A stretch of DNA of 40,342 nucleotides from an uncultured Clostridia bacterium (GCA_947625895.1 CANQPZ010000010.1:1-40342), one strand, 5' to 3'. Shown: positions 24,166 to 34,156, numbered from the stretch's first letter. Made by a program: numbers and translations. Notes: generated by a model from the letters alone, not told the origin.

Positions 24166-25548
24166 ATGGTAAAAAACATGGAAGACATTGTTAATCTTTG
24201 CAAAGCAAGAGGTTACATTTATGCGGGTTCTGAAATTTATGGAGGACTTGCTAATACTTGGGATTACGGTCCTTTAGGAGTAGAATTCAAAAATAATATT
24301 AAGGATGCATGGAGAAAAAAATTTGTCCAAGAAAGCAAATTTAATGTTGGATTAGATGCAGCAATTTTAATGAATCCACAAACTTGGGTTGCATCAGGAC
24401 ATGTTGGAGGATTTTCAGATCCATTAATTGATTGTAAAGAGTGTAAAACTAGACACAGAGCAGATAAGCTAATTGAAGAATGGGCACATGAACAAGGAAA
24501 AGATATGATTGCTGATGGAATGAGTGATAAGCAATTAGTAGATTTTATAGTTGAAAATAAAATACCTTGTCCAAATTGTGGAAAAACAAATTTTACAGAC
24601 ATTAGAAAATTTAATTTAATGTTTAAAACTTTTCAAGGTGTTACAGAAGATGCAAAAGCAGAAATCTATTTAAGACCTGAAACAGCACAAGGTATATTTG
24701 TAAACTTCAAAAATGTACTTCGTACAACTAGAAGAAGAATGCCAATGGGAATTGCACAAATTGGTAAATCTTTTAGAAATGAAATTACACCTGGAAACTT
24801 TACTTTTAGAACAAGAGAATTTGAGCAAATGGAACTTGAATTTTTCTGCAAACCTGGAACTGATTTAGAATGGCATAAATATTGGAAAGAATTTTGCGAA
24901 AATTGGTTGATAAGTCTTGGTATGAAAAAGGAAAATATTCGTTTAAGAGATCATTCTCCAGAGGAACTATCTCATTATAGTAATGCAACAACAGATATTG
25001 AGTTTTTATTCCCATTTGGTTGGGGTGAACTATGGGGAATTGCAGATAGAACAGATTTCGATTTAAAACAACATATGGAATATTCAAAACAAGATATGAC
25101 ATATTTAGATCCAGAAACTAATGAAAAATATATTCCTTATTGTATCGAGCCATCTCTTGGTGCTGATAGAGTTGCACTTGCATTTCTTTGCAATAGTTAT
25201 GAGCAAGAAGATGTTGCAGAAGGGGATGTAAGAACAGTATTAAAATTACATCCAGCAATAGCACCATACAAAGTTGCTGTTTTACCTTTATCTAAAAAGC
25301 TAAGTGAGAAGGCAGAAGAAGTTTATACAAGACTTTCAAAATCATTTATGTGTGATTATGATGAGGCAGGAAGTATAGGAAAGAGATATAGAAGAGAAGA
25401 TGAAATAGGAACACCATATTGTATAACTATTGATTTTGATACTTTAGAGGATGAAGCAGTAACTATAAGAGACAGAGATACTATGGAACAAACTAGAGTA
25501 AAAATTGATGAACTAGAAAATTGGATTAACGAAAAAATCCAATTCTAA
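24166..25548 (+). CDS. glyS: glycyl-tRNA synthetase, single-chain alpha2 type
   Basis: Charges tRNA-Gly. 460 residues, the eukaryote/archaea-like homodimeric class II form rather than the alpha2beta2 enzyme. Motif 1 region Y-G-P-L-G-V-E near 34-40; a Cys cluster (90, 93, 135, 138) that probably binds zinc; motif 2 F-R-N-E-I-T-P with [10 protein letters not shown] after it; motif 3 E-P-S-L-G-A-D-R near 327-334; a C-terminal anticodon domain from about 360. SD AAAGGAGGA fits the first ATG rather than the second at 24178. Controlled by the T-box just upstream. No terminator of its own is clear; the hairpin at 25563-25594 may serve. Confidence 0.96.
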   Translation: MVKNMEDIVNLCKARGYIYAGSEIYGGLANTWDYGPLGVEFKNNIKDAWRKKFVQESKFNVGLDAAILMNPQTWVASGHVGGFSDPLIDCKECKTRHRADKLIEEWAHEQGKDMIADGMSDKQLVDFIVENKIPCPNCGKTNFTDIRKFNLMFKTFQGVTEDAKAEIYLRPETAQGIFVNFKNVLRTTRRRMPMGIAQIGKSFRNEITPGNFTFRTREFEQMELEFFCKPGTDLEWHKYWKEFCENWLISLGMKKENIRLRDHSPEELSHYSNATTDIEFLFPFGWGELWGIADRTDFDLKQHMEYSKQDMTYLDPETNEKYIPYCIEPSLGADRVALAFLCNSYEQEDVAEGDVRTVLKLHPAIAPYKVAVLPLSKKLSEKAEEVYTRLSKSFMCDYDEAGSIGKRYRREDEIGTPYCITIDFDTLEDEAVTIRDRDTMEQTRVKIDELENWINEKIQF

Positions 25549-25552
25549 AATA

Positions 25553-25594
25553 AGAAAAAAGTAGCGCCGTGCAGAATTATACTTGCACGGCGCT
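25553..25594 (-). terminator. terminator of the zinc-ribbon-like cassette gene
   Basis: AGCGCCGTGC (25563-25572) pairs with GCACGGCGCT (25585-25594); on the - strand a T6 run follows. The stem is far more G+C rich than host terminators. Confidence 0.8.
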
Positions 25595-25605
25595 TGAATT
25601 TCTGG

Positions 25606-25821
25606 CTACACTTTAGCCTTCGATGACGCAACCTTTTTAGGAGAATCGATCATTTGTGAAATCAGCTCGTCCATGTCAAATGGATAACTGCCAAAATATC
25701 TTTTCTGGGTAGTAGGCTGCGGGTCTACATTGTCCCGGTGGAATGTGCAATCCTTGCATGGTGTTGCACGACCACAATTGTAATCTGTATGTCCGTGAGG
25801 ACATTTCTGATCGGTAAACAT
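25606..25821 (-). CDS. cassette gene 3: small Cys/His-rich protein, unknown
   Basis: 71 residues from the ATG at 25821, chosen because GGGAGGT lies 6 bases before it; the longer frame from 25863 has none. Cys7, His9, His11, Cys16, Cys22, Cys25 and His28 crowd the N-terminal half, as in small zinc-binding domains, though the spacing fits no family I know. The C-terminal half is polar, ending in Lys/Ser. G+C is clearly above that of the flanking synthetase genes, with GGC, CCG and CTG codons. Own promoter and own G+C-rich terminator, inserted antisense between glyS and trpS. A transferred single gene is the simplest reading. Confidence 0.7.
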   Translation of the reverse strand: MFTDQKCPHGHTDYNCGRATPCKDCTFHRDNVDPQPTTQKRYFGSYPFDMDELISQMIDSPKKVASSKAKV

Positions 25822-25853
25822 TGTAGTACCTCCCTTTCTGATTGATGACATAA

Positions 25854-25882
25854 AGTATAGCACAAATTTACATAATATTCAA
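25854..25882 (-). promoter_or_regulatory. promoter of cassette gene 3
   Basis: On the - strand TTGAAT (25882-25877), 17-bp spacer, TATACT (25859-25854). Confidence 0.65.
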
Positions 25883-25898
25883 ATTTAACTAAAATTAC

Positions 25899-25927
25899 TT
25901 GTAAAATTGGCTTTATTACAGTATAAT
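25899..25927 (+). promoter_or_regulatory. promoter of trpS
   Basis: TTGTAA (25899-25904), 17-bp spacer, TATAAT (25922-25927). No T-box is present between it and trpS. Confidence 0.65.
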
Positions 25928-25987
25928 TATTAATAGTTTTTAGATGAGAGAATATATTGATATAAAAATAATAAAAGGAGTAAATCT

Positions 25988-26998
25988 ATGGAAAAGAAAA
26001 TAATGTTGACAGGTGATAGACCTACTGGAAGATTACATATTGGCCATTATTTCGGATCTCTACAAAATAGAGTTAAAATGCAAAATGAAGTTGATGAATG
26101 TTATATTTTAGTTGCTGATGTTCAAGCATTAACAGATAACTTTAATAATCCTGAAAAAGTTAGAAAAAATGTAAGAGAAGTTGTTATGGATTATTTATCT
26201 GTTGGAATTGATCCAGAGAAAGCAACTATTTATATCCAGTCAATGATACCAGAAGTAGCAGAACTTACTGTATTTTACTCAAACTTAGTTACAATAGCTA
26301 GATTAGAAAGAAATCCAACAGTTAAAACTGAGATTGCTCAAAAGAAGGAATTATTTGGTGAAAGTGTAACTTATGGATTTTTAGGTTATCCAGTAAGTCA
26401 AGCAGCTGATATTACAGCTTTTGATGCAACAATAGTTCCAGTTGGAGAGGATCAATCTCCACTTATAGAACAATGTAGAGAAATTGTTCGTAAATTCAAT
26501 AGTATTTATGGAGATGTCTTAAGAGAACCAGAAGTTTATTTATCTGAAACAAAGAGAATAAAAGGATTAGATGGAAATGAAAAAATGGGAAAATCTCTTG
26601 GAAATGCAATTTATTTATCTGATTCAGAAGAAGAGATAAATAAAAAGGTTATGAGTGCAGTAACAGATCCATCAAGAATAAAAAAAGATGATAAAGGAAA
26701 TCCTGATATATGTATGGTTGCATATTATCATAATTTATTTAGTACAAAAGAAGAATGCGAAAAAGTTTGTGCAGAGTGCAAAGCAGGAACAAGAGGATGC
26801 GTTGCATGCAAGAAACAACTAGCCAAAAATATTTCGGATTTTCTTGAGCCTATGAGAGAAAAAAGAGCTTATTATGAGGCTCATCCGGAAATAGTTGATG
26901 AGATTATAATTAAGGGAACGGAGAAGGCGAGAGAAAAAGCCAAGGAAGTTATGGCAAAGGTGAAGAAAGCTATGAAGTTAGATTACTTCGAAAAATAA
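25988..26998 (+). CDS. trpS: tryptophanyl-tRNA synthetase with a probable Fe-S motif
   Basis: Charges tRNA-Trp. 336 residues, class Ic. HIGH motif in PTGRLHIGHY (12-21), KMSKS variant KMGKS at 199-203, and the conserved G-E-D-Q near 153-156. Cys242, Cys264, Cys271 and Cys274 give C-x21-C-x6-C-x2-C, nearly the C-x22-C-x6-C-x2-C that binds a [4Fe-4S] cluster near the anticodon site of Thermotoga maritima TrpRS. Two more Cys (257, 261) lie between. I infer a cluster or zinc here. SD AAAGGAG. Unlike aspS and glyS it has no visible T-box. Confidence 0.95.
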   Translation: MEKKIMLTGDRPTGRLHIGHYFGSLQNRVKMQNEVDECYILVADVQALTDNFNNPEKVRKNVREVVMDYLSVGIDPEKATIYIQSMIPEVAELTVFYSNLVTIARLERNPTVKTEIAQKKELFGESVTYGFLGYPVSQAADITAFDATIVPVGEDQSPLIEQCREIVRKFNSIYGDVLREPEVYLSETKRIKGLDGNEKMGKSLGNAIYLSDSEEEINKKVMSAVTDPSRIKKDDKGNPDICMVAYYHNLFSTKEECEKVCAECKAGTRGCVACKKQLAKNISDFLEPMREKRAYYEAHPEIVDEIIIKGTEKAREKAKEVMAKVKKAMKLDYFEK

Positions 26999-27002
26999 AG
27001 AT

Positions 27003-27121
27003 CTTCGAAAAATAAACTTCGTCTTACGTCGTTAAAATTTAATTTTGAAATCCTCATGTATCTACATACACTCCGGTGTTCAAAATTAAATTTTGCCTAG
27101 TAATACTTGTTTCTTTTTTGA
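27003..27121. repeat. family A palindromic repeat, copy A3
   Basis: Same cores as A1: TACGTCGTTAAA (from 27025), ATCCTCA, small hairpin TGTAT/ATACA with loop CTAC, CTCCGGTG, GCCTAGTA (27095-27102). The arms AATTTAATTTTGAA and TTCAAAATTAAATT pair but share no sequence with those of A1. Outer flanks also partly pair. Confidence 0.8.
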
Positions 27122-27144
27122 ATTTGAATATATAAAAAAAATTT

Positions 27145-27247
27145 CGTATTGCAGTGTTAAAAATGAATTTTGAATTCATATGTATCTATATACACTCCGG
27201 TGTTCAAAATTAAATTTTGCCTAGTAATACTCGTTTCTTTTCCGAAG
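27145..27247. repeat. family A palindromic repeat, copy A4 (left end eroded)
   Basis: Right half nearly identical to A3, from TGTATCTATATACA and CTCCGGTG to GCCTAGTA (27219-27226) and its flank; the left core is degraded. A3 and A4 together fill most of the 308-base gap between trpS and obgE; nothing else is seen in it. Confidence 0.75.
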
Positions 27248-27285
27248 CTACTAAAAGATTAGAAAAGAAAACAGATAATTTATAA

Positions 27286-28584
<1,299 letters not shown>

Positions 28585-28586
28585 AA

Positions 28587-28620
28587 TAAAAAAAACGGAT
28601 TTTTATATCCGCTTTTTTTT
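28587..28620. terminator. bidirectional terminator after obgE
   Basis: CGGAT / ATCCG stem with A7 on the left and T8 on the right, between convergent genes. Confidence 0.8.
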
Positions 28621-28628
28621 ATTGCATA

Positions 28629-29504
28629 TTAATCTTTATCTTCAGATGGTGATAAAATAGATTTAATCATTTTTATTATTTTATTGAAGGCTAATTTTAT
28701 TTTATTTATGAAACCAGGTTGCTCTAGTTCTTTATCATCTGTTTTTATTAAAGATTTTTCAATATATAAATCACCAGTAATTAAAGGTTCATCTTCTTCT
28801 TTTCCAATTTCTTTTACGAGTGAATTAACGTAAACTGAACCTGCTGTAACTTTATCATCATCAAAAGCTTTAACAGATTGCTTTTTAGCTTGATCAGTAA
28901 TTTTTGAAAATTCAGTATATGCTAAATCTTCTTCATTATTTTTAACTATAGATTCTGTTAAAACATTTTCATTATTTTCATTTTTTGTAACTTGTGTAAA
29001 TAAGGTATTATTAGGAACTGATTGTTTAGAAGTGTCTTCTAAAGTAATTGTATTATCAAAAGATATTGTATCAGATGAAACTATAGATGTTTCCAAAACA
29101 GGATCAACTTCATTTAATTCTTGTAATGGATTAGGAATGTCAGTTATTTCTATTTTAACTTCTTTTCTAGTATCTGCTAGTGGCTCAAATGATAATATTT
29201 CACTTGCTTCCTTAATTGGTAAAATATAATTTGCACCATTATTATTATCCCATTGGTTTAAATCATTCTTGAAACAAAATTGTATATTACCTTGACCTTC
29301 AATTTTAACTGTTGCAAGATAACCAAACGTAGATGGCTTCATTTTTATCTCAGATTTATTGTCCCATAAATCTCCATATCCATATGAAATATAAATTTCT
29401 TTTGATGATGCCTCTGAAAATAGTGATCCTTTATAAAGAAGAACTATTTCAGAATTTTCGATAATTTCATCTTTATTAATATAAATATCTTTTGTAAAAT
29501 CCAT
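28629..29504 (-). CDS. cytosolic protein with a starch-binding-type module (CBM25/53-like)
   Basis: 291 residues from the ATG at 29504 (GGGAGAG 5 bases upstream; the longer frame lacks a site). Residues about 15-95 match the CBM25/53 pattern: V-L-L-Y-K-G, a Y-G-Y-G-D-L-W with aromatic binding residues, F-C-F-K-N-D, and Q-W-D-N-N-N-G-x-N-Y. The middle (about 110-240) is a low-complexity Ser/Thr/Glu/Asp linker, and the C-terminal 30 residues are a basic amphipathic segment that could touch a membrane. No signal peptide, so the module probably binds internal glycogen-like polymer. No glycogen genes are nearby. It diverges from lexA. Confidence 0.65.
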   Translation of the reverse strand: MDFTKDIYINKDEIIENSEIVLLYKGSLFSEASSKEIYISYGYGDLWDNKSEIKMKPSTFGYLATVKIEGQGNIQFCFKNDLNQWDNNNGANYILPIKEASEILSFEPLADTRKEVKIEITDIPNPLQELNEVDPVLETSIVSSDTISFDNTITLEDTSKQSVPNNTLFTQVTKNENNENVLTESIVKNNEEDLAYTEFSKITDQAKKQSVKAFDDDKVTAGSVYVNSLVKEIGKEEDEPLITGDLYIEKSLIKTDDKELEQPGFINKIKLAFNKIIKMIKSILSPSEDKD

Positions 29505-29654
29505 TTTTCTCTCCCAAATCTTATTTATAAAAATTATATTCTTATATTTCAGCTTTTTCAACAAAATAACTTATCAATACTGTTATTTTTTAATTACAAA
29601 ATTACAAAAAAATAACAGAAAAATAACAAAACATAAATAAAAATAAAACAAAAC

Positions 29655-29673
29655 TTTTGTTTGACAAACAAAA
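29655..29673 (+). promoter_or_regulatory. perfect dyad over the lexA -35, candidate LexA operator
   Basis: TTTTGTTTG and CAAACAAAA flank a central A at 29664, covering the -35 of the lexA promoter. It does not match the Bacillus CGAAC-N4-GTTCG box. Confidence 0.5.
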
Positions 29674-29689
29674 AGTTATATGATATCAT
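29661..29689 (+). promoter_or_regulatory. lexA promoter
   Basis: TTGACA (29661-29666), 17-bp spacer, TATCAT (29684-29689). Confidence 0.7.
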
Positions 29690-29722
29690 CTAAAACAATA
29701 AAAGAATATAGGAGTGATGAGA

Positions 29723-30385
29723 GTGAAAAAGAAAGACCCAAACATGCTTAATAAAAGGGAAAAAGCTATTTTGAAATTTATAGAAAAGCAAATAAAATTA
29801 AAAGGATATCCACCTTCAGTTAGAGAAATAGGAAAGGCTGTTGATTTAAAATCTACTGCAACAGTACATGGATATTTAAATCAATTAGAAGAAAAAGGTT
29901 ATATTAAGAAAGAGCAACAAAAAGGTAGAACTTTAAAATTACTTAAAGGTGGAGCTCTTGAAGGTCAAGAAACTTTCACACCAGGAAATAAAGATATATA
30001 TACTCAAAAAGAACTAGTTGAAGTTCCTGTAATTGGAAAAATTACAGCTGGAGCTCCAATATTAGCTGTTGAAAATGTTACTGACACATTTCCAATTCCA
30101 ATTGACTTTGTTGGAAATAGTGAAAGCTTCATGCTTACAGTTAGAGGAGAAAGTATGATCGAAGCTGGTATTTTAGATGGTGACTATATTCTAGTAAAAA
30201 AACAAAATACAGCTTTAAATGGAGAAATTGTTGTAGCACTTATTGAAGATGAAGCAACAGTAAAAACTTTCTATAAAGAAAAAGATCATATTAGATTACA
30301 ACCAGAAAACTCTACAATGGATCCAATAATAGTTCCAGATTGTAAGATTCTTGGAAAAGTTGCTGGTGTATTTAGAAAAATGTAA
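29723..30385 (+). CDS. lexA: LexA, SOS repressor and self-cleaving protease
   Basis: Represses DNA-damage genes and cleaves itself when RecA is active. 220 residues from the GTG at 29723, which gives 8 bases after GGAG; the ATG at 29717 leaves only 2, so the start is uncertain by a few codons. Winged-helix DNA-binding domain about 10-70 with recognition helix near S-T-A-T-V-H-G-Y-L; cleavage site Ala109-Gly110 in TAGAP; catalytic Ser144 in GESM and Lys181 in ATVKTF. All catalytic parts are intact. The dyad over its promoter suggests autoregulation. Divergent to the starch-binding-module gene. Confidence 0.95.
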   Translation: MKKKDPNMLNKREKAILKFIEKQIKLKGYPPSVREIGKAVDLKSTATVHGYLNQLEEKGYIKKEQQKGRTLKLLKGGALEGQETFTPGNKDIYTQKELVEVPVIGKITAGAPILAVENVTDTFPIPIDFVGNSESFMLTVRGESMIEAGILDGDYILVKKQNTALNGEIVVALIEDEATVKTFYKEKDHIRLQPENSTMDPIIVPDCKILGKVAGVFRKM

Positions 30386-30393
30386 TTAAAAAA

Positions 30394-30460
30394 GAACAAT
30401 AGCGGACATTTTTATATATCATACTATTTAATTTCATTGCAAAGTCCGCGTTGATTGTTC
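30394..30460. repeat. structured hairpin 1 between lexA and mutS2
   Basis: GAACAAT pairs with ATTGTTC and, inside, GCGGAC with GTCCGC, separated by an AT-rich loop. Confidence 0.65.
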
Positions 30461-30463
30461 ACC

Positions 30464-30552
30464 CGCCAAAATTTCTTTAGAAATTTTGTGTGGATTTGTG
30501 GCGAAGTTTTTATATAATAGGAAATGCGGAGCACTTTCCTATTATATAAAAA
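30464..30552. repeat. structured hairpins 2 and 3 between lexA and mutS2
   Basis: CGCC / GGCG enclose an AAAATTTC / GAAATTTT hairpin (30464-30503). Then an 18-bp perfect stem (30507-30524 with 30535-30552) caps the motif TGCGGAGCA, itself able to pair as TGC/GCA. Confidence 0.7.
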
Positions 30553-30578
30553 GAATCCAAATATAATTTGGATTCTTT
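30551..30578. terminator. bidirectional terminator between lexA and mutS2
   Basis: Perfect 12-bp stem AAGAATCCAAAT / ATTTGGATTCTT with a 3-base loop, between convergent genes. Confidence 0.85.
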
Positions 30579-30579
30579 C

Positions 30580-32913
30580 TTATTTTATTTCGACTATTGT
30601 AACTCCCATTTCACCTTCACCATAAGTTCCATATCTATAACTTTTTACATGTGGGTGATTTTTTAAATAATTTTGAATTCCTTTTCCTAAAATTCCTGTC
30701 CCTTTACCATGAACAATTCTTATTGTTTCAAACTTTGCGACTGCACTAGTATCTAAAAATTTATCGACTAGAAGATTTGCTTCTTCAACATTTAAACCGA
30801 TTACATTTAATTCTGTACTAATTTGTTTTGGAACAAAATTATTAAATTCTTTTTTAGAAATTTCCTTGTTTTTACTAATTTGTTTTGCTGGTGCAATTTG
30901 AGAAATTGAAAGTGTAGTTTTTATATTATCAATTTGTATATTAATTTTTTTTGATTGATTTGGATAACTAAGAACAGTTCCATTTTTATCAAAAGAGGGA
31001 ACATATACAATTTTTCCAGGTACAATTTCACTTTCATCTATTGTCTCAAAGTGTTCATCAAAGTTTTCAGAAGAAGAAAATTCTGATAATTTTTCATTTA
31101 GTTTTTTACGTAAAGAATGAACTTTAGCTGAACTACTTTTTTCATCGTTCATTTCTTTTATAATGCTATTAGCTTCTTCTTTTGCTTCAAGTAGAATTTC
31201 TTTAGCTTCTTGCTTATATTTATTAATGTATTCTTTTTTATTTTGTTCTAATTCATTTTTCTCATTAATTAAATCATTTTTTAATAATTCAATTTCTTTA
31301 GAGTTTCTTAAAATACTTTCTTTTTCTGATTCGATCTTTGATTTATTATCATATATTTCTTTTAGAAGATCTTCAATTTGTGCAGTGTTAGAATTAATTG
31401 ATTTTTTTGCTTTATCTAAAATTTCATCAGATAATCCTAACTTTTTACTTATATCAAATGCATTACTTTTTCCAGGAACCCCAAGTAATAATTTGTAAGT
31501 AGGAGATAGGGTTTCTAAATCAAATTCACAACTTGCATTTTCAACACCTTCTGTGACTAAAGCATATTCTTTTAATTCTTGATAATGTGTTGTAGCCAAA
31601 GTCAAAATATTTTTTTCTTTTAAATTTTCTAATATACTTAATGCAAGATGAGAGCCTTCTACAGGGTCTGTTCCAGAACCTAATTCGTCTAGCAATACCA
31701 AGCTTTGATCTGTAGAATTATTTAGTATGTAAACAATATTTTTTATGTGTGATGAAAATGTACTTAAAGATTCTAATATATTTTGTTCATCACCAATATC
31801 TGCAAATATGTTATCAAAAACATATATTGAACTTTTTTCTGAGGCAGGAATGTGAAGTCCACTCATTGCCATTGCAGAAAGTAATCCAACAGTTTTTAAA
31901 GTTACAGTTTTTCCACCTGTGTTTGGACCTGTAATTAGTAAAGTTGAAAAATTTTTACCAATTTCCAAATCTATTGGAACTGCAGTTTCTTTATTTAATA
32001 ATGGATGTCGTGCTTTTTCTAAAGTTATCAACTTTTTGTCGTTAATTTGTGGACAATTACCATCTAAAAATCTAGAATATTTTGCTTTTGCAAAAATAAA
32101 ATCTAACATACAAATTAAATTATATGTATTTTCTAATTCTGATGTAATATCAAAAAATAGAGAAGAGAGCTTTTGAAGAATTTTCTCAATTTCAATATTC
32201 TCTTGGTTTGCTAAATCTGAAAGATTGTTATTTAGTTCAAAAACAGATAGTGGTTCAACAAAGACAGTAGCACCACTAGTTGATGTATCGTGTATGAAAC
32301 CTTTAACTTCAGATTTATATTCTGATTTTACAGGAACAACAAATCTATTTTGCCTTACTGTAATTATAGGCTCTTGCAAATATTTTGATGATAATAATGA
32401 TTGTAATTTACCTTTTATAGATTTTTGAATGTCCTTCATTTCTTGTCTTATTTTATATAACTTATCTGATGCTCTATCATCTAATGTGTTTTCATCAATT
32501 ATTGAAGTTGAAATTTGATTTTCAATTCTAGTATTTGTATAAAGATTATTGAAATAATTAGTAAGAGCATCTGTTTCATTTAATTCTTCATTAAAATAGT
32601 AGTCTTTCAATTCTTTTGAAATTCTTAAAACTTGATTTATTTCTAAAAGTGATTTTATAGATAAAAAGTTTTGATTTTTCAATGTTAGAATGTGAGATTC
32701 TATATTATTAAGTTCAGAAATAGGAATATTTCCTTTCCTATATAATAAAACTAAAGCCTCTGATGTCTCTGAAAGCATTTTTTCAACTCTAGATTTATTA
32801 TTACTTGGTAATAAATCCTTGCAAGTATTTTTTGCTTTATCTGTTATTGCAAATTCAGAAAGCTTTAAAAGTATTTTATTAAATTCTAATTTTTCTAAAG
32901 AAATGTTTTTCAT
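30580..32913 (-). CDS. mutS2: MutS2 ATPase/endonuclease
   Basis: 777 residues from the ATG at 32913 (AGGTGA 5 bases upstream). MutS core domain, then the ATPase with Walker A ITGPNTGGKTVTLK and Walker B L-V-L-L-D-E-L-G-S-G-T-D, a long Glu/Lys-rich coiled coil (about 510-610), a KOW-like segment (V-P-G-K-I-V-Y-V-P) and the C-terminal Smr domain with HGKGTGILG. In Firmicutes MutS2 limits recombination and rescues collided ribosomes via Smr. There is no mismatch-binding domain, so this is not MutS. Full length. Confidence 0.96.
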   Translation of the reverse strand: MKNISLEKLEFNKILLKLSEFAITDKAKNTCKDLLPSNNKSRVEKMLSETSEALVLLYRKGNIPISELNNIESHILTLKNQNFLSIKSLLEINQVLRISKELKDYYFNEELNETDALTNYFNNLYTNTRIENQISTSIIDENTLDDRASDKLYKIRQEMKDIQKSIKGKLQSLLSSKYLQEPIITVRQNRFVVPVKSEYKSEVKGFIHDTSTSGATVFVEPLSVFELNNNLSDLANQENIEIEKILQKLSSLFFDITSELENTYNLICMLDFIFAKAKYSRFLDGNCPQINDKKLITLEKARHPLLNKETAVPIDLEIGKNFSTLLITGPNTGGKTVTLKTVGLLSAMAMSGLHIPASEKSSIYVFDNIFADIGDEQNILESLSTFSSHIKNIVYILNNSTDQSLVLLDELGSGTDPVEGSHLALSILENLKEKNILTLATTHYQELKEYALVTEGVENASCEFDLETLSPTYKLLLGVPGKSNAFDISKKLGLSDEILDKAKKSINSNTAQIEDLLKEIYDNKSKIESEKESILRNSKEIELLKNDLINEKNELEQNKKEYINKYKQEAKEILLEAKEEANSIIKEMNDEKSSSAKVHSLRKKLNEKLSEFSSSENFDEHFETIDESEIVPGKIVYVPSFDKNGTVLSYPNQSKKINIQIDNIKTTLSISQIAPAKQISKNKEISKKEFNNFVPKQISTELNVIGLNVEEANLLVDKFLDTSAVAKFETIRIVHGKGTGILGKGIQNYLKNHPHVKSYRYGTYGEGEMGVTIVEIK

Positions 32914-33054
32914 ATAAATCACCTATATTGATTATATTAGGGTTTTGCGAATAAATCAAGAAATAGAAAAAAATGGAATATTTTTTAAATTTATATATAA
33001 AATAAATATGTATACTACAAGATGAATGAAAAATAAAAAACTTCGTAAAATTAA

Positions 33055-33083
33055 TTGAAATTTAGAGAAAAGTGTAATATAAT
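33055..33083 (+). promoter_or_regulatory. mreB promoter
   Basis: TTGAAA (33055-33060), 17-bp spacer, TATAAT (33078-33083). Confidence 0.75.
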
Positions 33084-33127
33084 CGTAACAGATTTGCAAA
33101 TAACTTGAAACAGAAAGGATGATTCTG

Positions 33128-34117
33128 ATGTTTGGACAAGATATAGGTATTGATTTAGGAACTGCTACAGTAATTGCATATGTTAAGGGTAAAGGAATTG
33201 TACTTAGAGAGCCATCTGTAGTTGCAGTAAACAATGTAAATGGTGAAGTCCTTGCAGTAGGTCATGAAGCAAGAAGAATGCTTGGAAGAACACCTGGAAA
33301 TATCGTTGCAACAAGACCTCTTAGAGATGGAGTTATTTCAGATTACACAGTTACTGAAAAGATGCTTAAATATTTTATTAATAAAATTGGTGGAAAATTT
33401 TTATTTGCACCAAGAATCATGATTTGTATACCATCACAAGTTACTGAAGTTGAGAAAAAAGCTGTTATTGATGCTGCATCAAATGCAGGAGCTAGAAAAG
33501 TATATTTAATTGAAGAACCTATAGCTGCTGCGATTGGAGCCGGAATTGATATTTCAAAACCTTGTGGAAATATGATTGTTGATATTGGAGGAGGAACAAC
33601 TGATATAGCAGTTATTTCACTTGGAGGATCAGTTGTTAGTTCATCAATAAAAGTTGCTGGAGATAAATTTGACGAAGCAATAGTAAGATATATAAAAAGA
33701 AAATATAATATGATGATTGGAGAAAGAACAGCCGAAGATTTAAAAGTTAACGTTGGTTGTGTATATCCAAAGATACAAGATGTTGAAATGGATATAAGAG
33801 GAAGAGATTTAGTTACTGGTTTACCAAAAACTCTTACAATTCATTCAAGTGAAATGATGGAAGCTCTTGAAGAACCAACAAATATGATCATAGATGCTGT
33901 GCATGCTGTTTTAGAAAAAACACCACCTGAACTTGCAGCAGACATTAGCGACAGAGGAATATATATGACAGGTGGAGGATGTTTAATCGATGGATTAGAT
34001 AAACTTTTACAAGAAAGAACAGGAATAAATGTTATGATTGCAGAAGACGCTGTTTCATGTGTCGCTTTAGGAACAGGAAAAGCACTCGATAATCTAGACA
34101 TGATAGATAGAAAATAA
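33128..34117 (+). CDS. mreB: rod-shape actin homologue MreB/Mbl
   Basis: Polymerises under the membrane and guides lateral wall synthesis. 329 residues from ATG 33128, nine bases after AAAGG; the ATG at 33119 abuts that site. Phosphate 1 loop D-I-G-I-D-L-G-T-A-T, phosphate 2 D-I-G-G-G-T-T-D-I-A, and an adenosine loop T-G-G-G are all present; the N-terminal M-F-G-Q-D amphipathic start is typical. It stands alone with its own promoter and terminator, without mreC/mreD, which is more usual of Mbl or MreBH paralogues; sequence alone does not separate these. Confidence 0.93.
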   Translation: MFGQDIGIDLGTATVIAYVKGKGIVLREPSVVAVNNVNGEVLAVGHEARRMLGRTPGNIVATRPLRDGVISDYTVTEKMLKYFINKIGGKFLFAPRIMICIPSQVTEVEKKAVIDAASNAGARKVYLIEEPIAAAIGAGIDISKPCGNMIVDIGGGTTDIAVISLGGSVVSSSIKVAGDKFDEAIVRYIKRKYNMMIGERTAEDLKVNVGCVYPKIQDVEMDIRGRDLVTGLPKTLTIHSSEMMEALEEPTNMIIDAVHAVLEKTPPELAADISDRGIYMTGGGCLIDGLDKLLQERTGINVMIAEDAVSCVALGTGKALDNLDMIDRK

Positions 34118-34124
34118 ACATATT

Positions 34125-34156
34125 AAAGATACTCTTTTTATAGAGTATCTTTTTTA
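34125..34156 (+). terminator. mreB terminator
   Basis: AAAGATACTCT / AGAGTATCTTT stem with a T run. Confidence 0.9.

Noticed and set aside
9762-27247. Family A repeats as integron attC sites or a CRISPR
   Set aside because: Ends do not fit the RYYYAAC/GTTRRRY boxes, no integrase is seen, and copies are not regularly spaced or separated by unique spacers.
30580-32913. Mismatch repair MutS
   Set aside because: No N-terminal mismatch-binding domain and a C-terminal Smr domain is present, so it is MutS2.
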